Origin: Oceaniglobus roseus
GTDB lineage: Bacteria; Pseudomonadota; Alphaproteobacteria; Rhodobacterales; Rhodobacteraceae
Length of the DNA: 64,000 nt
Assembly (NCBI RefSeq): GCF_002869745.1
Contig: NZ_PNOS01000021.1
Location: 1-64,000 of the forward strand
Reading direction: 5' to 3'
A model generated the notes under the pieces. The model was not told the origin of the DNA and did not search any database. It saw nothing but the letters and a program-made list of their open reading frames with translations. A program made the translations under genes and the position numbers. Below, one piece after another: positions 10,888 through 19,390 of this stretch (position 1 is the first letter of the stretch; each line of letters begins with the position of its first letter).

Positions 10888-12452
10888 CGGCGCAGCTGCT
10901 CGGGCGCGTAGCGGGCGAAGACCGCCCGCTCTGCCAGCGCCACTGCGCCGTGGGCCAGCACCGCGACCAGCGTCAGCACCGCCACCGCGCTCCACAGCAT
11001 GTTGTAGTCGGAGGTGGAGGAGGACAGCGCCATCAGGTTGCCGATCCCCGTGCCCGTCGCCAGCCACTCCGCCACCGTCGCGGCAAGGATCGCCGCGGGC
11101 ACCGTCATCCGCGCCGAGGCGAAGAAGGCCGGAAGCGCCGCGGGCAGCCGGGCATGGACCAGCGTCCGCCAGCGCCCCGCGGCATAGGTCTCGAACACGT
11201 CGATCACCGGGCGCGGCACCAGCCGCAACCCGTGCAGGCAGGCGATCAGCGTCGGGAAGAAGATCATCACCGCGACGATGGTGACGACTCCCGCCGCCCC
11301 CCGCCCGAGCGCCAGCACGATCAGCGGCGCCGTCGTCACGATCGGCACCGCCCGCAGCGTCACCGCCACCGGCAGCACGGCCCCCGCCGCCCGCGGCGCC
11401 AGCACGCAGAGCGCGGCCAGCACGGCCCCGGCCGCGAGCCCCGCGACGTAGCCTGGCCCGGCCATGGCCAGCGTCTGCCCGAGCGCCGCAAACAGCACCT
11501 CCCGGTGCTCTGCCGCCCCCGCCCCGGTGACGAGGAAGGCCCAGACGTCGCCGGGCCGCTTGGCGAAGAAGGCGTTCAGCCCGAAAAGCTCCATCGTGCC
11601 GTGCCAGACCAGCAGCACCGCCGCCGCCAGCGCCAGCCACAGCGCGAAAGTCACCCAAGGCGCCCTCCGCCGCTCGACCACGGGCGCCACCAGCAGCACC
11701 GGGGGCGCACCGGGCCAGAGCAGCCGGCCAAGCCGCCCCGCGCCCTCGTAGGCCAGGATCGACACCGCCGCCGCCAGCGCCGCCAGCGCCCAGGTCGCCT
11801 CCACGTCGAGGCTGCGCATGGCCCTCAACGCCAGCACCCCCACTCCCCGCTCGGCCCCCGTGAACTCGCCGATCATCGCGCCGAGGAACGCCGCGGGCGC
11901 CGCGATCTGGAGCCCCGCCACGAGATAGGGCACCGCCGCCATCCCGCGGACGTGCCGGAGCGCCGCCCATCGGCCCCGCCCGTAGCTGTCGACGAGATCC
12001 AGCCAGACCTGCGGCGCGGCGCGCAGCCCCGCCAGCAGGGGTACGAGGGTGGTGTAGAAGACCCCGAGCGCCGACAGCGTGACCTGCGGCCCGATGCCGG
12101 GTCCGTAGAGCACCCGCAGGATCGGCCCCGTCGCGATCAGCGGCAGGCAGAAGACGGCAAGCGAGAACAGGCGCACCGCACGCTCGGACACCGGCAGCAG
12201 CAGCGCCAGCGCGGCCAGCGCCACGGCGGCGAGGTTGCCGCAGAGATAGCCCAGAAGCGCGCTCTGGAACGTCGCCCACAGCGCCCGGCCCAGGAGCCCG
12301 GCATGCCCGGCCATGTACCCGGCGATCCCGACCGGACCGGCGAGGATGTAGCGCCCGTCCAGCGCCAGCGCCGCGAGTTCCCACATCCCAAGGACAGCAC
12401 AGAGCCAGAGCACCGCCCGCAGCCATCGCCGATCGCGGCGCGCGGGCGTCAT
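10884..12452 (-). CDS. ABC transporter permease with two fused permease domains
   Basis: A 522-residue membrane protein made of two BPD_transp_1 (SsuC/TauC/ThiX-like) permease units in tandem. The first (about residues 1-255) ends in an EAA-type loop region DSYGRGRWAALRHVRG; the second (about 265-522) has the equivalent FETYAAGRWRTLVHARLP followed by GTGIGNLM. Normally one such permease homodimerises, so this fusion supplies both halves of the channel. The ATG overlaps the stop of the ATPase gene (ATGA), forming a three-gene operon with the ATPase and the binding protein. Confidence 0.9.
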   Translation of the reverse strand: MTPARRDRRWLRAVLWLCAVLGMWELAALALDGRYILAGPVGIAGYMAGHAGLLGRALWATFQSALLGYLCGNLAAVALAALALLLPVSERAVRLFSLAVFCLPLIATGPILRVLYGPGIGPQVTLSALGVFYTTLVPLLAGLRAAPQVWLDLVDSYGRGRWAALRHVRGMAAVPYLVAGLQIAAPAAFLGAMIGEFTGAERGVGVLALRAMRSLDVEATWALAALAAAVSILAYEGAGRLGRLLWPGAPPVLLVAPVVERRRAPWVTFALWLALAAAVLLVWHGTMELFGLNAFFAKRPGDVWAFLVTGAGAAEHREVLFAALGQTLAMAGPGYVAGLAAGAVLAALCVLAPRAAGAVLPVAVTLRAVPIVTTAPLIVLALGRGAAGVVTIVAVMIFFPTLIACLHGLRLVPRPVIDVFETYAAGRWRTLVHARLPAALPAFFASARMTVPAAILAATVAEWLATGTGIGNLMALSSSTSDYNMLWSAVAVLTLVAVLAHGAVALAERAVFARYAPEQLRR

Positions 12453-13273
12453 TCCGCCGCCAGACCGCCTTCGCGCCGCGCCTCGCCCTCGGCCAAGGCG
12501 CCCTCTACCGCGCGCACCGCGGCGCGGAAGGCGTCGGCATCCCGCATCGCGCCCTTGCGCGGCCGCGGCAGGTCCACGGCGACGTCGCGGATGACCCGGG
12601 CGGGGCGCGGCGACAGGACCACCACGCGGTCGGCCAGCAGCACCGCCTCGACGACCGAATGCGTGACCAGCAGCACCGTCGCCCGCGCCTCGGCCCAGAT
12701 CGGCGGCAGCTCCAGGTTCAGCCGCCGCCGCGTCAGCTCGTCCACGGCACCGAAGGGCTCGTCCAGCAGCAGCGCCCGCGGCGCCGTGGCAAGGCAGCGC
12801 GCGATCGCCGCCCGCTGCCGCATGCCCCCCGACAGCTCCGCCGGGCGACGCCGCTCGAACCCGGCGAGCCCCACCCGCTCGACCAGCCGGTTCACCAGTT
12901 CGGGATCGGACGGCATCCGCGCCAGCACACGCGCCAGCGCGACGTTGCCCGCAAGCGTCCGCCACGGCAGCAGCGCGTCGTCCTGGAAGGCCACGGCCAG
13001 CTCGCCCCGCTGCCGCCGCGCCTGCGGGCTCTCGCCGCCGAGCGTCACCTCCCCGGCGTCGGCACGCTCCAGCCCCGCCGCGATCCTGAGCAGCGTGGAC
13101 TTGCCGCAGCCCGAAGGCCCGACCAGCGCCACGGTGCTGCCGCCCGGCACGTCCAGGTCAACACCGTCGACCACGGCCACCACCTCGCCCCGCGGCCCCG
13201 CGAAGCGCTTCGATATCCCCGCCAGCCGGAGATCGACCGTCGCACCGTCAGAAGGGGTGTCAGGCCCCGCCAT
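12449..13273 (-). CDS. ABC transporter ATP-binding protein (SsuB/TauB/ThiZ-like)
   Basis: A 274-residue ATPase with all ABC motifs: Walker A GPSGCGKST (52-60), Q-loop in FQDDALLPWRT, signature LSGGMRQR, Walker B LLLDEPFGAVD and the switch histidine in LLVTHS. The closest pattern is that of the nitrate/sulfonate/taurine and pyrimidine-precursor importers. It overlaps the 3' end of the binding-protein gene by 14 bases and the start of the fused permease by 4, so all three are translated from one message. Confidence 0.93.
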   Translation of the reverse strand: MAGPDTPSDGATVDLRLAGISKRFAGPRGEVVAVVDGVDLDVPGGSTVALVGPSGCGKSTLLRIAAGLERADAGEVTLGGESPQARRQRGELAVAFQDDALLPWRTLAGNVALARVLARMPSDPELVNRLVERVGLAGFERRRPAELSGGMRQRAAIARCLATAPRALLLDEPFGAVDELTRRRLNLELPPIWAEARATVLLVTHSVVEAVLLADRVVVLSPRPARVIRDVAVDLPRPRKGAMRDADAFRAAVRAVEGALAEGEARREGGLAAE

Positions 13274-14273
13274 GGACCTCTTCCAGGATCGACCGGTCCC
13301 AGAGGTCCGGGCTCACCTGCCGCCCGAGCAGCGCCAGAGTCTCGACATTGGCCGCCACCGTCTCGTCGGTGAACCAGCCGAAGCCGTTCTGCTCGGTCAG
13401 GTCGGTGAACATCAGCGGCAGCTGCCTCTCGGCCTGGAGCTTCTGGGTCGCAAGGTCCAGCCCCGCGTCGGGGAACATCTTCACCGTCAGTTCCGCGGCG
13501 GCGTCGGTATCGGCGTGGTAATCGGTCCAGCCCATGACCTCGCCCTTCAGCAGCGCCACGAGGTCGGCCCGCCGGTTGGCGATGGAGTCCTCGGTCGCGA
13601 TGTAGGTCTGCGAATGGACCGCATAACCGTGGTCGGCCAGCAGCATCACCACGGGATCGGCCCCCTTCATCGCCATCGCCACCGGAAGATCCGTGGCCCA
13701 GGACAGGAGGCAATCCACCTGCCCGGCCAGCAGAGGGGCGCCGTCGTACTGCGTCGGCACCACCTCGATCCTGCCGATGTCGACGTCGTTCAGGGTGCAC
13801 AGCGCCTCCAGCACCGGCGTGTTCGCCGTCGCCATGCCGATCGACTTGCCCTCCAGGTCCTTCGGCACGTTCACCGGATTGTCCGGCAGCGAGGAGATGG
13901 CGAAGGGGTTCTTCTGCATCGCCACGGCAAGGATCCTGAACGGCGCGCCGTTCTCGACCGCGGCAGCGGTGTAGTCGGCCGCCGAGATCCCCAACAGGGC
14001 GGTGCCCGCCACCACCGGCGGCTCGACCGGCGCGTTCGGCCCGCCAGGCGCCAGCGCCACGTCAAGCCCGAGGTCGGACCAGTAGCCCTTCGACTGCGCG
14101 ATGTAGCTGCCGCCGAACTGCACCGAGTGCAGCCACGAGAGCTGGAAGGTCACCGGCGTCGCCGCCCGCGCCGCGCGCGGCGCGAAGGGCGAGAGGGCAG
14201 CGGCCCCGAGGGCGGCACCCCCCATCTGCAGAAGACGGCGGCGGGGCAGGACGGTCTGCGGCTGGCGTGTCAT
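13260..14273 (-). CDS. NMT1/THI5-like ABC substrate-binding protein, Tat-exported
   Basis: A 337-residue periplasmic binding protein. It starts with a twin-arginine signal (PRRRLLQMGGAALGAAALS, cleavage near AARA) and continues into an NMT1/THI5-like type 2 binding fold (TFQLSWLHSVQFGGSYIAQSK matches the start of this family). Members bind hydroxymethylpyrimidine-like thiamine precursors, or riboflavin, taurine, sulfonate and similar small molecules. I looked for a TPP riboswitch upstream and saw no convincing conserved core, so the substrate stays open. It is the first gene of the transporter operon. Confidence 0.87.
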   Translation of the reverse strand: MTRQPQTVLPRRRLLQMGGAALGAAALSPFAPRAARAATPVTFQLSWLHSVQFGGSYIAQSKGYWSDLGLDVALAPGGPNAPVEPPVVAGTALLGISAADYTAAAVENGAPFRILAVAMQKNPFAISSLPDNPVNVPKDLEGKSIGMATANTPVLEALCTLNDVDIGRIEVVPTQYDGAPLLAGQVDCLLSWATDLPVAMAMKGADPVVMLLADHGYAVHSQTYIATEDSIANRRADLVALLKGEVMGWTDYHADTDAAAELTVKMFPDAGLDLATQKLQAERQLPLMFTDLTEQNGFGWFTDETVAANVETLALLGRQVSPDLWDRSILEEVHGGA

Positions 14274-14424
14274 CGGATCGGCATTCCCTCGGCTCGGACG
14301 CTGCAACCCCGGCGCGACCGCGCCGGTTGCTCCGATCATAGGGCGCCCGCGCCCCAAGGCCATAGACACGCGGACCAGCGTCATACTGCCCCGAGCACGC
14401 CCTTAAGGTCGGAGCGCGCACGCT

Positions 14425-14473
14425 CCCCCATCTTTGCTTCACAAATATCCCGGGGTCCGGGGCAGAGCCCCGG
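14425..14473 (-). repeat. Conserved-loop 3' element, copy 1 (after murD)
   Basis: Read on the minus strand, the murD stop is followed by a hairpin (arms at 14457-14463 and 14467-14473, stem CCGGGGC) and then by CCCC, the conserved segment GGATATTTG-TG-AAGCAAAGATG and GGGGG at 14425-14455. The C-run and G-run could pair and present the conserved A/T-rich segment as a loop. Three further copies lie at 27817, 35528 and 57556, all 3' of minus-strand genes. Confidence 0.75.
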
Positions 14474-14525
14474 TCCCGCACCCTCGACCAACGCAACGCC
14501 GCAGTACCGAAGAAAACCTCGGATC

Positions 14526-15932
14526 CTACCCCGCCCCCACCACCCGCTCAACGGCGGCGACGAAGGCCTCGCCGCGCTTCTCGAAGTTCGGGAACTGGTC
14601 GAAACTCGCCGCCGCGGGCGCCAGCAGCACGGTATCCCCCGGCTGCGCCTCTTCCGCCGCGCGCGCCACGGCGGTGTCGATGTCGCCGCAAAGCTCGTGG
14701 TCGGTGTCGCCGAGCTGCAGCGCGAAGTCCCGCGCCGAATGGCCGATCAGGTAGGCCTTCCGGACCGACCCGAGGAAGGGCGCCAGCGCCGCGATGCCGC
14801 CGTCCTTGCCGAGCCCGCCGGCGATCCAGCGGATGTTGGCGAAGGCTTTCAGCGCCTGCTCGGCACTGTCGACGTTGGTCGCCTTGCTGTCGTTGACGAA
14901 GCGCACGCCGTCCTTCTCGGCCACCAGCTGGCTTCTGTGCGGCAGGCCCGCGAAGCTGGCCAGCGCGGCCTCGATCGTGCGCGGCGACAGGCCCAGCGTG
15001 CGCGCCACGGCATAGGCGGCGCAGGCGTTCTGGTGGTTGTGGGTGCCGGGCAGGCCCTTGATGTCGCGCAAATCCAGGCTCGCCACCTGCCGCCCCTTGC
15101 GCCACTCGGTCAGGAAGCCTTTCCGCGCCTGCACCGACCAGCCGGGCCCCGCCAGCTTCCGCTCGACCGAGATCCGGATCAGCCGGTCGTCCCCCGGCGC
15201 CTCGGCCAGCTGGTTCGCGAGGTACTGGCCTTCGGGCTCGTCCACGCCGATCACCGCCCGGTCCGGCCCGCCCTCGGCGAACAGCCGACGCTTGGCCGCG
15301 AAATAGCCGCCGAGCCCGCCGTGACGGTCCAGGTGGTCGGGGCTGATGTTGGTCAGCACGGCGATGTCGGGCGTCAGCGCGCGGGCGAGGTCGGTCTGGT
15401 AGCTCGACAGCTCCAGCACCACGACGCCCCCCTCCCCCGGCGGCGCGATGTCCAGAACGCCGCGGCCGATGTTGCCGGCCAGCTGGCTCGGCCGGCCGCC
15501 CTCGGTCAGGATGTGGTGGATCAGGGCCGAGGTGGTGGACTTGCCGTTGCTCCCCGTGACGGCCACCACCTTCGGCGGCGTGTCGAACTGGTCCCACTCC
15601 CCGGCGGCGAGCGAGCGGAAGAACAGGCCGATGTCGTTGTCGACGGGCACCCCCGCCTCCCAGGCGCGGGCGATCACCGGGTTCGGCGCGGGATAGAGAT
15701 GCGGGATCCCGGGCGAGACGACCAGGGCCGAGACGCCCTCGAAGGCATTGGCCCGGGTCAGGTCGTGCAGCGTCAGCCCCGCAGCCTCCGCCGCCGCGCG
15801 CGACTCCGCGCTGTCGTCCCAGCAGAGCGCCTCCGCCCCCCCCGCCGCCAGCGCCCGCGCCGTGGCCAGCCCCGAGCGGCCAAGGCCCAGCACGGCGACC
15901 TTCGCACCATCATATCCGCGGACCGGGATCAT
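14526..15932 (-). CDS. murD: UDP-N-acetylmuramoylalanine--D-glutamate ligase
   Basis: A 468-residue Mur ligase that adds D-glutamate to UDP-MurNAc-L-alanine in peptidoglycan synthesis. The N-terminal Rossmann part ([17 protein letters not shown]) binds the UDP substrate, the ATP loop is [16 protein letters not shown], and [14 protein letters not shown] and [17 protein letters not shown] are typical MurD blocks. In most alphaproteobacteria murD sits inside the dcw cluster between mraY and ftsW. Here neither neighbour is a cell-wall gene: the transporter operon lies downstream and a short low-GC gene set lies upstream. Confidence 0.97.
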   Translation of the reverse strand: MIPVRGYDGAKVAVLGLGRSGLATARALAAGGAEALCWDDSAESRAAAEAAGLTLHDLTRANAFEGVSALVVSPGIPHLYPAPNPVIARAWEAGVPVDNDIGLFFRSLAAGEWDQFDTPPKVVAVTGSNGKSTTSALIHHILTEGGRPSQLAGNIGRGVLDIAPPGEGGVVVLELSSYQTDLARALTPDIAVLTNISPDHLDRHGGLGGYFAAKRRLFAEGGPDRAVIGVDEPEGQYLANQLAEAPGDDRLIRISVERKLAGPGWSVQARKGFLTEWRKGRQVASLDLRDIKGLPGTHNHQNACAAYAVARTLGLSPRTIEAALASFAGLPHRSQLVAEKDGVRFVNDSKATNVDSAEQALKAFANIRWIAGGLGKDGGIAALAPFLGSVRKAYLIGHSARDFALQLGDTDHELCGDIDTAVARAAEEAQPGDTVLLAPAAASFDQFPNFEKRGEAFVAAVERVVGAG

Positions 15933-16172
15933 GGATCAGCTCCTCTGCCAGATGCGACGCCATGGCTAGCGCCCTTCGCGGCAAAGGACCAGAGGAGGCG
16001 GGTGTGGGGCGGGGGCGGTTGCCGGAATGGCCGTCGGATAGCCTACCAAGCTGAGGGTCTGCTTGCGGCCCGGAACCGACGTTCAAGCCTAGCGCGATTG
16101 CCGCGGCGAAGAAAGTCAATCCGGAGTTTCCGGCATCTGGCCGGAAACCGGAGCTGCTTGCCGGAGGGCCTT
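15933..16172. other. Intergenic region upstream of murD
   Basis: About 240 bases hold the murD 5' region and run up to a candidate small gene on the plus strand. I see no convincing promoter, RNA gene or repeat. Base composition becomes less GC-rich toward 16,200. Confidence 0.5.
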
Positions 16173-16373
16173 GTGGGGAAGTTCCGCCGAAAGCTTCGGA
16201 AAACCCTGCAACGGCTTGTCGAAAGACCGGCGGTCAGTATAAATGAAAAGACCTCGGCGACCCAAATCGCCGAGGCATTGCTGCTGAAATACGAGGCACA
16301 CCACCACTCACGGACCAGTGCCTTGGGGACGCTACCACGGAGCAGCTTGGACGCCAAGACTTTATCATATTGA
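16173..16373 (+). CDS. Candidate small basic protein (66 aa)
   Basis: A short open frame starting at GTG 16173, five bases after GGAGGG. The product would be 66 residues with a strongly basic amphipathic N terminus (KFRRKLRKTLQRLVERP), a helical middle (ATQIAEALLLKYEAHHH) and a Ser/Thr-rich tail. I do not recognise a family. Support comes from the ribosome site and from its position 59 bases before a winged-helix gene. Against it, a perfect 9-bp hairpin at 16251-16274 lies inside and looks like a minus-strand terminator, so the stretch could instead belong to an antisense RNA. Confidence 0.4.
   Translation: MGKFRRKLRKTLQRLVERPAVSINEKTSATQIAEALLLKYEAHHHSRTSALGTLPRSSLDAKTLSY
16251..16274 (-). 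terminator. Possible minus-strand rho-independent terminator
   Basis: Perfect 9-base arms (CCTCGGCGA and TCGCCGAGG) around a 6-base loop are followed on the minus strand by TCTTTTCATTT. No minus-strand gene is recognisable just before it, so it could end a short untranslated RNA. It lies inside the candidate gene at 16173. Confidence 0.4.
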
Positions 16374-16388
16374 TAATCTGCTCCGTGG
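16335..16388. promoter_or_regulatory. Three-way-junction inverted repeat upstream of the winged-helix gene
   Basis: An outer 11-base perfect inverted repeat (CCACGGAGCAG at 16335-16345 and its complement at 16378-16388) encloses two smaller ones: CTTGG-ACG-CCAAG (16346-16358) and TTATCA-TAT-TGATAA (16362-16376). Folded, this gives a compact three-way junction. The inner A/T-rich palindrome also contains a GATAAT -10-like hexamer (16372-16377), so the element may double as promoter and operator for the gene starting at 16433. Confidence 0.6.
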
Positions 16389-16432
16389 CCGTCTTCCGGG
16401 GTGCGTTGCGCGGCTTGTGAAAAGGACATAGG

Positions 16433-16759
16433 GTGTCTCGCATGGGCACGCTCGGATCAATTTTCGAACTCAGGACAATGCTGAGGGAACTCGAGCGGGA
16501 TATGGGGTTCGACGGTCTGAACCGGACCGAACGGGACGTCATCCTTGCCGCGCACAGCCTCTCCCGCAGGCCGGGTGACATCGTCAGTTCCGATGTCCTG
16601 CGCTCCCATACGCTCCTCGAGCCGGTTGCACAGGCCACGTTCTATCGCGCCGTTGGCAAACTCGTCGGGCTCGGTCTGCTGGTCAGAGCCGAGAATACCA
16701 AGGCCAAGTCCTATGTCCTGCGCAGAGACCTCTTCGACAGCGGTCAGGCCAACCCCTGA
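16433..16759 (+). CDS. Small winged-helix DNA-binding protein
   Basis: A 108-residue protein that looks like a compact winged-helix regulator. Helices in RTMLRELERDMGFDGLNRTERDVILAAHSL are followed by a helix-turn-helix (SDVLRSHTLLEPVAQATFYRAVGKLVGLGLL) and a wing (VRAENTKAKSYVLRRDLF). The pattern is MarR/PadR-like but too short for a full MarR. The start is a GTG preceded by AAAGGA; an ATG three codons later is spaced too far from that site. Codon use is less GC-biased than in the neighbours. It is followed after 73 bases by a membrane-protein gene. Confidence 0.7.
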   Translation: MSRMGTLGSIFELRTMLRELERDMGFDGLNRTERDVILAAHSLSRRPGDIVSSDVLRSHTLLEPVAQATFYRAVGKLVGLGLLVRAENTKAKSYVLRRDLFDSGQANP

Positions 16760-16832
16760 ACAGGCAATCCGCCATCCAGATCGCTTCCGGAGACAGTATG
16801 GAGCTTCGGGCCGAAAACCGGACTTGTTTTCC

Positions 16833-17402
16833 GTGAAATGTCTTCAAAGCTTTCTGATGGTCGTCCTGGCTTATGTTCTCGCGCATGGCCTGACTGCACT
16901 TCTGGTCACGCCGCTGCAGTCGCGGCTGATCCCGGAGATCACGCCATTCGCCAGTCTGGTCTATCTTCCCCACGGCGTTCGCGTTCTGTCGGCGTGGCTC
17001 CTCGGACGGTTTGCATTCTTTCCACTCTTCGCCGGAGCAGTGCTTTCGGAGGCCCTGTTCACGCCCGCCGGCACAATCCATGCGCTGAGCCCGGTGATCC
17101 TGATCTCGGTTGCCGTCGGTGCCTCTTCGGCAGTTCTGGCATTCGGGATCGTGAAGCTGTTGGGGCACGACTTTCTGGCAAGCAGAACGCGTCGCGTACG
17201 TTGGAACAAGTTGCTCATCGTCGGTGTCCTGGCCTCTTTCATCAATTCGCTGGGCCAGTCCTTCACCTTCTCCGGGGTGATCGTGCCGGATCAATCGCTC
17301 GCAGTGCTCGTGACCTACGCCATTGGCGACCTGATCGGGCTTATCGTGACGACACTGGCCCTCATGCTCATTTTCAGATGGATGCGCCTGCGCGCGAAAT
17401 GA
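16833..17402 (+). CDS. Polytopic membrane protein, MASE1-like region possible
   Basis: A 189-residue integral membrane protein with about five or six hydrophobic segments (FLMVVLAYVLAHGLTALLV, FFPLFAGAVLSEALF, VILISVAVGASSAVLAFGIV, LLIVGVLASFINSL, VLVTYAIGDLIGLIVTTLAL). The arrangement with LVYLPHGVRVLSAWLLG and YAIGDLIGLIV recalls MASE1 sensor domains without any attached output domain; this is a weak resemblance. The start is uncertain: GTG 16833 or ATG 16857, neither with a good ribosome site. It probably forms a unit with the winged-helix gene. Confidence 0.65.
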   Translation: MKCLQSFLMVVLAYVLAHGLTALLVTPLQSRLIPEITPFASLVYLPHGVRVLSAWLLGRFAFFPLFAGAVLSEALFTPAGTIHALSPVILISVAVGASSAVLAFGIVKLLGHDFLASRTRRVRWNKLLIVGVLASFINSLGQSFTFSGVIVPDQSLAVLVTYAIGDLIGLIVTTLALMLIFRWMRLRAK

Positions 17403-17576
17403 TTGGCCTCGTTGCCGCGAACGGCCCATCCTCGACCTCGCCGAACGCCGCAGCCAAGGCCCGCTCCCCCTTCCGTCAAATCGCCCTGCACGCCCACCGC
17501 CCCCTCGCCGCCCCCTCCGGCCCTTGCGCGCGCGCGCGGCATCGGAGACAACGGAGGTGGACCAGGAGAGGTGGCG

Positions 17577-18662
17577 ATGGCCCTGCCCGTGCGCGAACAG
17601 ATGAAGTACTGGGGCATCGCCGCGGCGGTGCTTCTTCTGCTTCTGTGGTGGCTCGGCAACGTCATCCTGCCCTTCCTGCTGGGCGGCGGCATCGCCTACA
17701 TGCTCGACCCGCTCGCCGACCGGCTGGAGCGGCTCGGGCTCGGGCGCGCGGCGGCGACGACGGTGATCACGGTGGTCGCGCTGCTGCTCTTCGTGGTGCT
17801 GGCGCTGCTCGTCATCCCCACCCTCGTCTCGCAGGCGGCGGGGCTGATCGAATCCGCGCCGAAGATCGCCGCCAACCTCCAGCGCTTCCTGACCGAACGC
17901 TTCCCCGACCTGGTCGAGGAAGGCTCGACCGTGCGCCGCTCGCTCGCCGGGATCGGCGAGACGATCCAGTCGAAGGGGGGCGAGCTCCTGAACACCGTGC
18001 TGGCCTCGGTCAGCGGGCTCGTCAACATCGTCGTGCTGTTCGTCATCGTCCCCGTCGTCGCCTTCTACCTGCTGCTCGACTGGGACAACATGGTGGCCAA
18101 GGTCGACGCGCTGCTGCCGCGCGACCACGCGCCGACGATCCGCCGCCTCGCCTCCGAGATCGACGACACCCTCGCCGCCTTCGTGCGCGGCCAGGGCACG
18201 GTCTGCCTGATCCTCGGCGTCTACTACGCGGGCGCGCTGATGCTCGCCGGGCTCCAGTTCGGGCTGGTCGTGGGCGCCATCGCGGGCTTCCTGACCTTCA
18301 TTCCCTACGTCGGCGCGCTGGTGGGCGGCGGGCTTGCCATAGGGCTGGCGCTGTTCCAGTTCTGGGGCGATTGGTGGTGGATCCTGCTGGTCTGGGCGAT
18401 CTTCCAGTCCGGCCAGTTCATCGAGGGCAACATCCTGACCCCGAAGCTCGTCGGCGATTCCGTCGGCCTGCACCCGGTCTGGCTGCTCTTCGCGCTCTCG
18501 GCCTTCGGCACGGTCTTCGGCTTCGTAGGGCTGCTGGTGGCGGTGCCGCTGGCGGCGGCGCTTGGCGTGATCGTGCGCTACGGGCTCCAGCAGTACCGGC
18601 ACAGCACGCTCTACCGCGGTGCGACCGAGGATCCCGACGATCCCGACGGCGGGACGATCTGA
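17577..18662 (+). CDS. AI-2E family transporter (PerM-like)
   Basis: A 361-residue multi-span protein of the AI-2E/PerM/YdgG superfamily. It has paired N-terminal helices, a cytoplasmic-side amphipathic region (residues about 90-170) and a C-terminal helical bundle with the conserved FLTFIPYVGALVGGG and EGNILTPKLVGDSVGLHPVW blocks. Substrates are mostly unknown; some relatives are Na+/H+ antiporters or export an autoinducer. The ATG at 17577 has AGGAGAGG upstream. The hda-like gene starts 4 bases after its stop, so they share an operon. Confidence 0.93.
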   Translation: MALPVREQMKYWGIAAAVLLLLLWWLGNVILPFLLGGGIAYMLDPLADRLERLGLGRAAATTVITVVALLLFVVLALLVIPTLVSQAAGLIESAPKIAANLQRFLTERFPDLVEEGSTVRRSLAGIGETIQSKGGELLNTVLASVSGLVNIVVLFVIVPVVAFYLLLDWDNMVAKVDALLPRDHAPTIRRLASEIDDTLAAFVRGQGTVCLILGVYYAGALMLAGLQFGLVVGAIAGFLTFIPYVGALVGGGLAIGLALFQFWGDWWWILLVWAIFQSGQFIEGNILTPKLVGDSVGLHPVWLLFALSAFGTVFGFVGLLVAVPLAAALGVIVRYGLQQYRHSTLYRGATEDPDDPDGGTI

Positions 18663-18666
18663 GCGC

Positions 18667-19350
18667 ATGGCACGGCAGCTCGCCTTCGACCTTCCGACCG
18701 TCACCGCGCTCGGGCGCGAGGATTTCTTCGTGGCGCCCTCCAACACGCTGGCGCTGGCCGCGCTCGACGGCTGGCGCGACTGGCCGCAGAGCAAGCTGGT
18801 GCTCAGCGGCGACGAGGGGTCGGGCAAGACCCACCTCGCCCACGTCTTCGCGGCGGCGACCGGGGCCCGGATCGTCCCGGCCCGCGACCTGGCCGCGGCC
18901 GACATCCCCGACCTCGCCCCCCGTGTCCTCGCGGTCGAGGACGTGCCCGCCATCGCCGGCGATCCGGAGGCCGAGCGGGCGCTGTTCCACCTGCACAACC
19001 TCTGTCTGGCCGAGGGCGGCACGCTGCTGATGACCGGCGCCGGGGCGCCCATGCGCTGGCGCATCGCCCTGCCCGACCTCGCGAGCCGCCTGCAGGGCAC
19101 GCCCATGGTGACGCTGAACGCGCCGGACGACACGCTGCTGGCCGCGGTGATCGCCAAGCTGTTCGCCGACCGCCAGCTTGCGGTCGAGCCGCACGTCATC
19201 TCCTATCTGGTGCTGCGCATCGACCGCTCCTTCGCCGCCGCCCGCGAGGTGGTCACGCAGATCGACGCGCTGTCGCTGGCGGAGAAGCGGCAGATCACCC
19301 GGCCCTTCGCCGCGCGCGTCCTTGACTTGATCGAGCAGGGTACGCTGTGA
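18667..19350 (+). CDS. hda: DnaA regulatory inactivator Hda-like protein
   Basis: A 227-residue DnaA-related AAA+ protein without a DNA-binding domain. The N terminus RQLAFDLP is a sliding-clamp-binding motif of the Hda type, followed by Walker [14 protein letters not shown] and a Walker B-like AVEDVPAI. In alphaproteobacteria HdaA works with DnaN to promote ATP hydrolysis by DnaA and so prevents over-initiation. The gene lies in a row with the AI-2E transporter and ppk1, an order common in Rhodobacterales. Confidence 0.9.
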   Translation: MARQLAFDLPTVTALGREDFFVAPSNTLALAALDGWRDWPQSKLVLSGDEGSGKTHLAHVFAAATGARIVPARDLAAADIPDLAPRVLAVEDVPAIAGDPEAERALFHLHNLCLAEGGTLLMTGAGAPMRWRIALPDLASRLQGTPMVTLNAPDDTLLAAVIAKLFADRQLAVEPHVISYLVLRIDRSFAAAREVVTQIDALSLAEKRQITRPFAARVLDLIEQGTL

Positions 19351-19390
19351 CTGTCATCATACCGTCATCCGGAGCGCCCAGAAGGCAGCC

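Noticed and set aside
14274-14424. TPP riboswitch before the NMT1/THI5-like transporter operon.
   Set aside because: I could not find the conserved riboswitch core sequences on the minus strand upstream of the binding-protein gene.
16043-16429. A 128-codon minus-strand frame upstream of murD.
   Set aside because: No ribosome site, Arg/Ser/Phe-rich composition without domain resemblance, and it crosses both the three-way junction and the terminator-like hairpin.
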